A stretch of 45,886 nt of DNA from positions 1 to 45,886 of the forward strand of contig PBSR01000084.1 of assembly GCA_002726335.1 (NCBI GenBank), read 5' to 3'. This DNA comes from Gemmatimonadaceae bacterium. GTDB taxonomy: Bacteria; Latescibacterota; UBA2968; UBA8231. A program made the translations under genes and the position numbers. Below, in pieces: positions 25,726 to 33,469 of the stretch. Below the pieces are notes generated by a model, which had not been told where the DNA came from, searched no databases, and worked only from the letters and a program-made list of their open reading frames with translations. Every line of letters begins with the position of its first letter. Position 1 is the first letter of the stretch.

Positions 25726-28509
25726 TCACCGGGGGCGCCGATCAAGGTAGGCGGCCAGGTGACGACCCGTATGGGACGTGGCACAGGCGGCCACTTCTCT
25801 CGGGGTGCCAGCCACTACCACTTCACCCCCTGCCTGGCCCGCCTCGGGACCCAGATCGATGACGTGATCTGCGGCGGCGATCATGGACAGTTCGTGTTCT
25901 ACGACGAGGACCGTGTTGCCACGATCGACGAGACGCTGCAGCAACTCGAGCAGATAGGACACGTCCTGGTGGTGCAGGCCGGAACTGGGTTCGTCCAGAA
26001 TGTAGAGAGTCCGCTCCCGTTCCGGACGGCTCAGCTCTGCTGCCAGCTTGACTCGTTGCGCCTCGCCTCCCGACAGGCTGCTGGCAGGCTGCCCGAGACG
26101 CAGGTAGGCGAGGCCGAGGTCGGCCAGCAGCCGCAGCCGCTGGGCGGCGGCCGGGATGTTGCCGAGCAGCTCGAGGGCCTCGCCGACGCTGCACTCCAAC
26201 ACGTCGGCAATAGAGCGCTCACGGAAGCGAATCTCCAGTACCTCGCGGTGGTAACGGCTCCCCGAGCAGGTGGGGCACGGGACGGGCAGATCCTCGAAGC
26301 CTTCGGCCTCCGGATCACGGCCGGAGCCCTTGCAGGCAGAACAGGCGCCCAGACTGTTGAAGCTGAAGTGACCGGCACGATAGCCGCGCAGGCGCGACTC
26401 GGACAACTCGGCGAACAGATCGCGCAGCGATGCCATCAACCCGGTGTACGTGGCGGCGTTCGAGCGGGCCGAACGACCGATCGGTGCCTGATCGACGGCG
26501 ACCACACGTTCGAGCAGCTCCACGCCGCGAACCTCATCATAGGCCAGGGGCCGGCGCTCGCCGCGATGCAAGCGGTCGCTGAGCACGGGATGCAGCGTGT
26601 CGTGGACGAGACTGCTCTTTCCGGAGCCGGAGACCCCGGAGACGCCGACCAGGCAGCCCAGTGGAATGGCCACATCCGTTCCTCGCAGGTTGTGCCCGCG
26701 AGCCCCCAGCAGTTCCAGCCAGCCCGACTCGCCAGGACACCGCCCCCGCGCGCTACCCTCTTCTCCGTCCCGCCGCAGAGCACGACCCGTCGCCGTGTCG
26801 GCCGCAGCGATCTGGTCTGGTGTTCCCACGGCCACCACGCGGCCGCCTTCGGCACCCGCACCGGGACCCAGTTCGATGACCGCCTCGGCCGCAGCGATCA
26901 GGTCCAGATCGTGTTCGACGAGGACAACCGTGTTGCCGCCATCCCGCAGACGCCGCAGGGCTGCACTCAATCTGTCGGTGTCCCGGGGGTGCAGCCCCGC
27001 ACTCGGCTCGTCCAGCACATAGAGCACCTGGGACAACCCCGAACCGAGGGCCGACACCAGATGCAGTCTCTGCAGTTCACCGGCCGACAGAGAGCGGGCC
27101 CGGCGGTCGAGGGCGAGGTATCCCAGACCCAGGTCTTCGAGAGTGGACAGCGCTTGACGCACCGAGAGCAGGATGTGGTCGGCCACCTCGCGATTCTCCT
27201 CAGGCGCTTGCAGGGCGTCCACCCGGTCGACGGCGTCGGCCACCGATCTCGCCGTCAGGTCGGCGATGCTGTCACCATCGATCTCGACTGCCAGTGCCGC
27301 GGCCGACAGACGACTGCCGGCGCAGGCCTGGCACACGGCACCGTCCCCGGCCAGATCCTCCAGCCAGGCAGCCTCGCCGCGGTCTTCGGTACGTCCGAGC
27401 TGGTCCGAGAGCCAGCGTCGAATCCCAGAAAACGAGCCACGTCGGCGCCCTGTCTCGCCTTCCCACAGGGAACGCACCGCCTGAGTCGGCCACTCCGAGA
27501 TCGGCACGCTACTGTCGACGTTGGCACGCTTGCAGAACGCATCCAGGTCCCGTCGCAGCTTGCGGTGACCGAAACGCTCCCACAGCGGCGCCAGTGACTG
27601 GGCCGGGGCCTCTCCCGGAGAAAGCAGTCGTTCGAAGGCGGCCTCGGGGGAAAGCCCTGTGCCGCGGCACGCCGGACAGGCACCGGCAGGACTGTTGAAG
27701 CTGAACAGGGCGGGGGTGATCTCGGGAAAGGCCGCGCCGCAGCGGGCACAGCCTGGACGCACGCTGAAGCGCTGTTCACTTCCCGAATCGTGGTCGAGCA
27801 GAACGACGGCTCCCTCACCGGCCTGGGCCGCCGCCTGCAGGGAGCCCTTCAGCCGGCGACGGGTGTCCTGTTTCACGGCAATCCGATCGACGACGACCTC
27901 GAGGGGCTGACCGATCATCCGTTCCAGGTCGACTTCCTCGAGCAGGTGCATCTCTCCGGCGATGCGCAGCCGCCGGAAACCGGAGCGCTCCACATGATCG
28001 ATGCGCTCCCGTGCCTGCGCACCGTCGACGGGGGTCAACAGCGGCGCCAATACCACCAGTCGCGCGCCCTCGGGACGACCGGCCGCCTGCTCGTAGACCT
28101 CCTCCAGTCGATGCACGACCACAGGTTCGCCGCAGCCCAGGCATCGTGCCCGTCCGATCCGGGCGAACAGCAGCCGCAGGAAATCGGCGATCCCCGTGAC
28201 CGTACCCGCCGTCGACCGGGAAGAGGGACGATGGCGCGCCTGGGCGATGGCGAGGGCCGGACGCAGACCCTCGAGCCGTTCGACCCGGGGTGGTTGCAGC
28301 CGGTCAGCGAAAACAGCCGCCCCGCCCCCTGCACTGAGCAGAAACCGTCGACGTGCCTCAGCGTAGATCGTGTCGAAGGCGAGGCTCGATTTTCCTGACC
28401 CGGAGACACCCGTCACGGCGATGATCCGTTCATGGGGCAGATCCGCGTCCACCTCCCGAAGGTTGTGCTCGCAGGCACCCCGGACCGCGATCCCTTCCGC
28501 CGTGCTCAT
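25726..28509 (-). CDS. UvrA-like excinuclease ATPase (paralogue-like, 927 aa)
   Basis: Two ABC ATPase halves as in UvrA: Walker A loops GVSGSGKSS at 34-42 and 624-632, signatures SLSAGELQR (473-481) and SLSGGEAQR (811-819), Walker B runs LDEPSAGLH and LDEPSSGLH. CxxC pairs of the zinc modules are at 123-126, 254-257, 278-281, 722-725 and 745-748. A shortened stretch (~150-240) replaces much of the usual UvrB-interaction insert. Typical UvrA is ~940-950 residues; the divergence in the insert and the loops suggests a UvrA2-type paralogue, which could act in drug or lesion tolerance instead of UvrABC repair. No uvrB/uvrC are in the window. No Shine-Dalgarno site precedes the ATG at 28509. Confidence 0.8.
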   Translation of the reverse strand: MSTAEGIAVRGACEHNLREVDADLPHERIIAVTGVSGSGKSSLAFDTIYAEARRRFLLSAGGGAAVFADRLQPPRVERLEGLRPALAIAQARHRPSSRSTAGTVTGIADFLRLLFARIGRARCLGCGEPVVVHRLEEVYEQAAGRPEGARLVVLAPLLTPVDGAQARERIDHVERSGFRRLRIAGEMHLLEEVDLERMIGQPLEVVVDRIAVKQDTRRRLKGSLQAAAQAGEGAVVLLDHDSGSEQRFSVRPGCARCGAAFPEITPALFSFNSPAGACPACRGTGLSPEAAFERLLSPGEAPAQSLAPLWERFGHRKLRRDLDAFCKRANVDSSVPISEWPTQAVRSLWEGETGRRRGSFSGIRRWLSDQLGRTEDRGEAAWLEDLAGDGAVCQACAGSRLSAAALAVEIDGDSIADLTARSVADAVDRVDALQAPEENREVADHILLSVRQALSTLEDLGLGYLALDRRARSLSAGELQRLHLVSALGSGLSQVLYVLDEPSAGLHPRDTDRLSAALRRLRDGGNTVVLVEHDLDLIAAAEAVIELGPGAGAEGGRVVAVGTPDQIAAADTATGRALRRDGEEGSARGRCPGESGWLELLGARGHNLRGTDVAIPLGCLVGVSGVSGSGKSSLVHDTLHPVLSDRLHRGERRPLAYDEVRGVELLERVVAVDQAPIGRSARSNAATYTGLMASLRDLFAELSESRLRGYRAGHFSFNSLGACSACKGSGRDPEAEGFEDLPVPCPTCSGSRYHREVLEIRFRERSIADVLECSVGEALELLGNIPAAAQRLRLLADLGLAYLRLGQPASSLSGGEAQRVKLAAELSRPERERTLYILDEPSSGLHHQDVSYLLELLQRLVDRGNTVLVVEHELSMIAAADHVIDLGPEAGQAGGEVVVAGTPREVAACATSHTGRHLAAYLDRRPR

Positions 28510-28527
28510 TTTGTTATGTTTGGGTCC

Positions 28528-29298
28528 ATGCGACGAAATCGAAGCTTGTACAGCGCTCATATCACGGCGCTGGTGGTGGTTCTGGGAGCCGCGGCCCTGT
28601 CGGCGCAGATGTCGACGCGCGGCTCGGCCCAACAGGGGCGTGTTCTGTTCCACTCCAGTGCCCTCGGCGCCAACGGCCTGGCGTGCAGCCACTGCCACGC
28701 CGACTTCGATGAGGCACGCCTCGGCGATGGCCTCATCCGCGCCGGACACTCACTCTACAACGCCGCCTCCCGGCAGACATTCTGGGGCCAGGAACCGGAG
28801 GATCCCGATCGCTATACCGACATCTCTCACGCGGCCGTGTTCTGCGTCGAGCACTTCCTGCGCAATCCACAGAAGCTGACGGCGCAGCAACTGCTCCACC
28901 TGCAGGCTTACCTGCGCGCCATCACCAAACGGCCATCCATTGCGCCCCTCGCCATGGCCCCGGCAGCCGACAAGACGGGGGAGTACAACAGCTTCGACGG
29001 CGGCGACCGGATCACCGGACGGAAGTTGTTCTTTTCCGCCTGCCACACCTGTCACCCCAACGGCAATGCCGGCATCGCTCCCGTGCCGATCCCCCGTGAC
29101 AAGCCTGCCGCCTTCTATGCCCGCAAGATCCGCGAAGGGGATGGCCTCGGGTCGACCCTGGCCGGCGTCGACCCCAATGCCTACGACCCCGAAGGTGATC
29201 TCTACATGCCGTTCTTTGGCGCCGACCGGCTGACGAAAAACCAGATTCGCGACATCATCGCCTTTATCAAATTCGTCCCGCCTGCCGAAGAACGCTGA
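28528..29298 (+). CDS. Dihaem c-type cytochrome, exported
   Basis: A 256-residue exported cytochrome c. Signal peptide residues ~1-26 (LVVVLGAAALSAQ). Two haem-binding CxxCH motifs: CSHCH (53-57) and CHTCH (172-176). A possible distal Met/His set lies in PFFGAD and MAPAADK. Dihaem proteins of this shape act in periplasmic electron transfer or as peroxidase-like electron donors. ATG at 28528 is separated by 18 bases from the divergent UvrA start, so the two promoters overlap or the mRNAs are leaderless; the TATGTT at 28514-28519 may be the -10 of this gene. Ends nine bases before the nucleotidyltransferase stop. Confidence 0.85.
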   Translation: MRRNRSLYSAHITALVVVLGAAALSAQMSTRGSAQQGRVLFHSSALGANGLACSHCHADFDEARLGDGLIRAGHSLYNAASRQTFWGQEPEDPDRYTDISHAAVFCVEHFLRNPQKLTAQQLLHLQAYLRAITKRPSIAPLAMAPAADKTGEYNSFDGGDRITGRKLFFSACHTCHPNGNAGIAPVPIPRDKPAAFYARKIREGDGLGSTLAGVDPNAYDPEGDLYMPFFGADRLTKNQIRDIIAFIKFVPPAEER

Positions 29299-29307
29299 CT
29301 GCCTGAC

Positions 29308-30021
29308 TCAGCCCAGCAGTCGGGGGGCGACCTGGGCGACGGCCCGCTCGTAGTCCTCCACTGTGTCTATCTCCGCCCACGGCAGATCGCCGGCTTCGAT
29401 GGCGGCCATGCCGCCGGCAGCGACGAGGGGACCATACGCCGAGGTGGGGAAGGCGTCCCGCTCGTCATCATACACGAGCCGTTCCAGCTCCGTCCGCACC
29501 TGCTGCGCCCCGGAGGCGTCGAAGGCCGCCAGCTGCACGCTGACCGCAGTGGTGGTGGCAGGATCGAGATGTTTGCCGATGGCGCGTACGACCCCGTCAT
29601 CGTCGACCCGTACGTTCATCTCGCCCTCGAGTCGGGCCGCCCGGGAATCGACGGCAATGCTGCTGCCTCTGTGCTCGAGGAGACGCACCAGCAGGCGGCG
29701 ATCGAACAGGATGTCACAGTTGAACAGAAAGACGCGCTCGCCCTCGAGCCAGCGTGCCGCCTGGTAGAGTGAGAAGATGCTGTTCGTCGTCTGCCATTGT
29801 TCGTTGACGACATATCTCACTCCGGGACCACAGTGGTCCCTCACCTGTTTGGCCTCGAAGCCGACAACGACGACGATGTCCTCTACTCCGGCGCCCCTGA
29901 GGGCGTCCAGCTGAATATCGAGTAGCGGTCGCTCGCCGACGGCTACCAGGCACTTCGGACGCTTCTGGGTAAGCTGCCGCATTCGGGTACCGGCACCGGC
30001 GGCAAGGATGATGGCGCGCAT
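29308..30021 (-). CDS. LicC/IPCT-like nucleotidyltransferase (stand-alone)
   Basis: A 237-residue sugar-phosphate or choline-phosphate nucleotidyltransferase: MRAIILAAGAGTRM (nucleotide-binding GxGxR loop), KRPKCLVAV (Lys in catalytic motif), IQLDALRGAGVEDIVVVVGF, NEQWQTTNSIFSLYQA, and FNCDILFD (metal-binding Asp). The N-rich NEQWQTTNSIFSLY block is the pattern of LicC-type CTP:phosphocholine or inositol-phosphate cytidylyltransferases rather than NDP-glucose enzymes. ATG at 30021 with GGAGAG just upstream. It is divergent from the operon that contains its relative at 30287. It would make a CDP-activated head group; which one is not known. Confidence 0.85.
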   Translation of the reverse strand: MRAIILAAGAGTRMRQLTQKRPKCLVAVGERPLLDIQLDALRGAGVEDIVVVVGFEAKQVRDHCGPGVRYVVNEQWQTTNSIFSLYQAARWLEGERVFLFNCDILFDRRLLVRLLEHRGSSIAVDSRAARLEGEMNVRVDDDGVVRAIGKHLDPATTTAVSVQLAAFDASGAQQVRTELERLVYDDERDAFPTSAYGPLVAAGGMAAIEAGDLPWAEIDTVEDYERAVAQVAPRLLG

Positions 30022-30123
30022 CGTCTCTCCGGGTTTCTGGGGCCTTCCAGGTATACGGTGGGGCTCCGTGACGTTGGCGGCAAGGCCTGCCTCAGCCGGC
30101 CCCACCGAAATCGTCGTATGTCG

Positions 30124-30152
30124 TTGACCAGACGGGCATTTATCTCTACATT
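30124..30152 (+). promoter_or_regulatory. Sigma-70-type promoter for the lipid operon
   Basis: TTGACC at 30124-30129, 17 bases, TACATT at 30147-30152. The spacing is optimal and both hexamers match at four or five of six positions. It would start the operon beginning at 30287 with a ~130-base leader. Confidence 0.55.
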
Positions 30153-30198
30153 TGTGGACGCCTGAAATGGCATGAAAGTGCCTGAAGGACCCGGTGTG

Positions 30199-30226
30199 AC
30201 GCCTCCGCGAAACCGCTTGGAGGCGT
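30199..30226 (+). other. Leader hairpin (8-bp stem) upstream of the lipid operon
   Basis: ACGCCTCC (30199-30206) pairs with GGAGGCGT (30219-30226) around a 12-base loop that could add three more pairs (GCG with CGC). It sits in the leader, has no T-run after it, and is ~60 bases before the TTG start, so it is not a standard terminator. A translational or attenuation-like role is inference. Confidence 0.4.
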
Positions 30227-30286
30227 TCGTATTCCCGCCAGAATTGAACTCCCTGGCGCCCACTCAACCGCGCACGACAGATCTGC

Positions 30287-31053
30287 TTGAACGCGCTCAT
30301 CCTGGCTGCCGGTCAGGGCCGGCGCTTGTGGCCCTATACATCCGAGTGCCCCAAGTGCCTGCTGACCCTCGGCACCCACTCCATCCTCGAGCACCAGCTC
30401 GTCCGGCTCTCCGCCGCCGGCATTGACCAGGTGACGGTCGTGGCCGGCTTCGGCCTCGACGCCATGCGCCACGAGGTCGGCCGTCTGCATCTGGATGGCA
30501 TGTCAGTACAGGTCGTCTACAACCCCTTCTTTGCTGTAGCTGACAACCTCATCAGTCTATGGGCGGCGCGGGCCGAAATGGGGGACGATTTCCTCGTCCT
30601 CAACGGTGACAACGTATTCCATCCGGACATTCCACACTTTCTCCTGGGCCCGGCCCCCCCGCCTGTCGCCTCCTCGTGCAACGCCAGGACAGCTACAGTG
30701 CTGACGACATGAAGGTCACTGTCGAGGGGGAGCGGTTGCGGCGGATCGGCAAGGACATCGCGTCGACCGCAACCCATGCGGCCTCCATCGGCATGATGCG
30801 CTTCGCCGGGAAAGGTGCCGCCGCCCTCCAGAGGGTCCTCGAGGAGGCGGTCCGTGGTGAGGAAGCTCTGGGCAGCTTCTACCTCGACTGCGTCCAGCGA
30901 TTGGCCGACGGCGGCGTCGAGGTCCTCTGCCAGGACGTGGGCGCCCTGCCATGGGTCGACATCGACACGCCGCAGGAGCTGCAGTGGGTACGGCAGTCGC
31001 TTGGGATCTTCGAAACCTCAGTTGGCAGGATCTCACAGCGGGGACAGGCATGA
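30287..31053 (+). pseudogene. Nucleotidyltransferase split by a frameshift at C7
   Basis: The first 122 or so codons read a nucleotidyltransferase N-terminus: NALILAAGQGRRLWPYT (GxGxR loop), SECPKCLLTLG, GIDQVTVVAGFG, NPFFAVADNLISLWAAR, VLNGDNVFHPD. The frame breaks at a run of seven C (30654-30660) and continues in the -1 frame as RLLVQRQDSYSADDMKVTVEGERL... ending LPWVDIDTPQEL (catalytic Asp and the typical C-terminus). With one extra C the frame is continuous from TTG 30287 to TGA 31051-31053 (~255 residues). Causes: a sequencing or assembly error in a homopolymer, a real mutation, or -1 ribosomal slippage. Its stop overlaps the next ATG (ATGA). Start codon TTG with no clear Shine-Dalgarno site. 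Confidence 0.75.
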
Positions 31054-32420
31054 GGGGTCTGCTCGTATTTTCCCCCACAGCGGCCGATAACGGCATCTGC
31101 CGACGTCGCTTCGGTGGCCTCAGGACCTACGAAAGAGGCATCCGTACGTTGGCGCGCGCCGGCGTCGACCATCTTGTCGTCGTCCTGCCTGACGGCGTTG
31201 ATCCCAGGATCGGCACCCTCACCCGGCGCCTTGACCTGCAGCTCGAATTCGTGAATTGGGGACAGACACCGGACACGACTGCAAATGCCTCCGAGCCCGT
31301 CTTGCTCCTGCTCGGCGACCACGTCCATCACCACAGCTCTCTGAGTGCTTTCGTCGAAGAAGGCCTGGCACGACTCAGCAACGACATCCGACTCGTAGCC
31401 CAGGTGTCACCGACGCCGGAACAGTCGATCGCCTTCCACGGTCTGCAGACTGCCCCCGAGGGACCGGCCTTCCCCGACGTCTCAGTCGGCCAGGACGGAG
31501 TCAGCACGGGTGCTTTCCTCTGCGCGGCGCGGGTCACTCCCCATGACATGATCGCCTCACGCCAGTCGCCGCTCGCGTTCTTCGCCGAGCGGTGCCGCGG
31601 GGCCGAAGTCGCCACCATGGACGGTACCAGCAGTCTCTGGCGGCGCGTTGTCGACCGGCGCTCTGCGCGTCAGGCGAAGGCGATGCTCTTCGGCCAGGTG
31701 ACCAAGAAGACGAGCGGCCCCGTGTCGAGGCATATCAATGCCCGGCTGTCGATTCCCATCAGCAAGGTGCTGATCGAGACCGGCATCTCGCCGCACATGG
31801 TAACCGTGCTCTTCGTTCTGACCACGGGATTGGCCACGGCCTGGCTGGTGGCGCGGCCCGAACCGTACTGGCGGCTGGCCCTTGGTGGCGTATTCTGGCA
31901 GATGGCGGCCGTCCTCGACCGCTGCGACGGCGAAATCGCCCGGGTCAAGCTGTGCGAATCGAAATTCGGCGCCTGGTTCGATACGATTACGGACAACATC
32001 GCCTACCTGGCTACGTACGTGGCCTTTCTTTTTGGTGTCCACCACCTGCACCCGGACAAGCCCTGGGCCCTCTATCTGGGGATTTCCGCCATCGGTGCGA
32101 TGGTCATCGCCCTGGGCGTGATGTACAACTACGCGCTGAAGACGGGAAGCGGCTCACTGCAGAACTACCTTGTCGGCTTCCGGTCCCATGTTCTGGCCGA
32201 TGAGAAAAATGGGGTCTACCGGACGCTGGAACGCTATGCCTTCATCGCCAAGCGTGACTTCTTTGCTTTCGTCCATTTCCTCTGCTGCATCCTCGGTTCC
32301 TTCGAGCTGCTCTACGCCTACACGGTGGGGGGGCTGCACCTCATCGTGCTTGGCGTGCTGATCTCACAGCGCAAGATGCTGGCCGGACACCGCCGTCTCG
32401 CCGAGGCGGTACCGAGATGA
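31050..32420 (+). CDS. CDP-alcohol phosphatidyltransferase with an N-terminal degenerate nucleotidyltransferase domain
   Basis: A 456-residue protein. Residues ~225-440 are a CDP-alcohol phosphatidyltransferase with the full signature DG-x2-AR-x8-G-x3-D-x3-D: Asp293, Gly294, Ala297, Arg298, Gly307, Asp311, Asp315, with 5-6 hydrophobic segments. Residues 1-~215 follow a nucleotidyltransferase-like order (GLRTYERGIRTLARAGVDHLVVVL, VLLLLGDHVHHH) but the GxGxR loop is gone and the WxDxDT element is replaced by WRRVVDRRSA, so it is probably catalytically dead. Hyperthermophile di-inositol-phosphate synthases (IPCT-DIPPS) have the same two-domain order. The enzyme would transfer a CDP-linked head group or alcohol to a lipid or second alcohol at the membrane. 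Confidence 0.85.
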   Translation: MRGLLVFSPTAADNGICRRRFGGLRTYERGIRTLARAGVDHLVVVLPDGVDPRIGTLTRRLDLQLEFVNWGQTPDTTANASEPVLLLLGDHVHHHSSLSAFVEEGLARLSNDIRLVAQVSPTPEQSIAFHGLQTAPEGPAFPDVSVGQDGVSTGAFLCAARVTPHDMIASRQSPLAFFAERCRGAEVATMDGTSSLWRRVVDRRSARQAKAMLFGQVTKKTSGPVSRHINARLSIPISKVLIETGISPHMVTVLFVLTTGLATAWLVARPEPYWRLALGGVFWQMAAVLDRCDGEIARVKLCESKFGAWFDTITDNIAYLATYVAFLFGVHHLHPDKPWALYLGISAIGAMVIALGVMYNYALKTGSGSLQNYLVGFRSHVLADEKNGVYRTLERYAFIAKRDFFAFVHFLCCILGSFELLYAYTVGGLHLIVLGVLISQRKMLAGHRRLAEAVPR

Positions 32421-33469
32421 AGATCTTCCGTCTGCTGCTGCCCGGGCTCGGCCTGCTGTTGCTCGGCTTCCTGGTAGGGACCCTCGGCCTCAGCCAGATC
32501 CTGCGGAACCTTGGGGTGATGGGCTGGTCCTTCGGCCTGGTGCTGATGCTGGCCTTTGGCTGGCATGTGAGCAACTCGATCGCCTGGAGCTTCGCCTTTC
32601 CCGCCGACGCCTTCCGCCCGCGTCTCGTGTCCCTGTTCATGTCGAAGCTGGCCGGTGAAGCCGTCAACCAGCTGACGCCGCTGGCCAACCTCGGCGGCGA
32701 GCCACTGAAGGCATACCTGCTGCGACAGCAGTCACCCACCTCCCGCGGCCTGGCCTCGGTGGTCATCAACAAGACGGCGCAGGTCCTGACCGGGCTCGCC
32801 TTCACCGCCATCGGTCTCAGCCTCGTCATTCTCTATTGGGACCTGCCGCAGTCGGTGCCGTTGCCGGTGCAAGTCGGCCTGGCCGTCCTGTTCATCGCCG
32901 CCGCCGGCCTGCTGCTGGCGCTGTGGCGCGAGCAGCGGCACATGTTCTCCTCCCTGCTTGGCTTCGTGCGTCGCTTCGGCATCCGCCTGGATGTTATCGA
33001 GCGGCGTGTCGCCAAGGCGGTTCGCATCGACGAGAACATCTCCTCCTTCTACCAGCAGAATAAGATTCGCTTCTGCCTCGTGCTCGCCTTTCATGCGTGT
33101 GGCTGGCTGCTCGGTGCCTGTGAAACGTGGGTCATCCTGCGCGGCCTCGGTGAGGGGGTCGACTTCAAGATCGCCTTCCTGATCACCTCGCTTACGGTCA
33201 TCATCAACAGCCTGTTCTTCTTCATGCCCTCCAACATCGGTGTGCTCGAAGGCGGACAGGTGTTCCTCTTCCTGACCCTTGGTCTCGACCCGGCGGTAGG
33301 TCTGTCCCTGGGCATCGTCAAGCGCATGCGGAAGATCCTCTGGATTACGGTGGGATGGTTGTTCCTCACACACCTCAGCCGTGCCCTCGGGCGCAGTGGC
33401 CGGGCGGAGGGGGATCTCGTCGTGTCCGGCGACCAGCCGCCGATGCAGAGTGGAGCCCGTTTCCTCTGA
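32417..33469 (+). CDS. HpnL/UPF0104-type flippase-like membrane protein
   Basis: A 350-residue polytopic membrane protein of the lysylphosphatidylglycerol synthase TM (UPF0104) superfamily: hydrophobic N-terminus, NLGGEPLKAYLL (the conserved GGEPxKxYLL motif), ASVVINKTAQVLTGL, PSNIGVLEGGQVFLF (NIGVLEGG motif) and a closing helical run. In hopanoid clusters the HpnL member sits next to HpnM and HpnN; other members are flippase-like. The ATG overlaps the upstream stop (ATGA). It probably supports movement of a lipid intermediate across the inner membrane. Confidence 0.85.
   Translation: MKIFRLLLPGLGLLLLGFLVGTLGLSQILRNLGVMGWSFGLVLMLAFGWHVSNSIAWSFAFPADAFRPRLVSLFMSKLAGEAVNQLTPLANLGGEPLKAYLLRQQSPTSRGLASVVINKTAQVLTGLAFTAIGLSLVILYWDLPQSVPLPVQVGLAVLFIAAAGLLLALWREQRHMFSSLLGFVRRFGIRLDVIERRVAKAVRIDENISSFYQQNKIRFCLVLAFHACGWLLGACETWVILRGLGEGVDFKIAFLITSLTVIINSLFFFMPSNIGVLEGGQVFLFLTLGLDPAVGLSLGIVKRMRKILWITVGWLFLTHLSRALGRSGRAEGDLVVSGDQPPMQSGARFL

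Larger units (their letters stand above)
30022..30286. other. 265-base divergent intergenic region
   Basis: This gap lies between the two nucleotidyltransferase genes. It contains a strong plus-strand promoter (30124-30152) and a hairpin (30199-30226) in the expected 5' leader. No tRNA-like, CRISPR-like or known riboswitch motif was recognised. The leader from the promoter to the TTG start at 30287 would be ~130 bases. Confidence 0.6.

Noticed and set aside
25759..27597. 612-codon plus-strand frame
   Set aside because: Antisense to the UvrA-like gene, no motif.
30287..31053. Two separate small genes
   Set aside because: Both halves carry consecutive parts of one nucleotidyltransferase fold and meet at a C7 run; one frameshifted gene is simpler.
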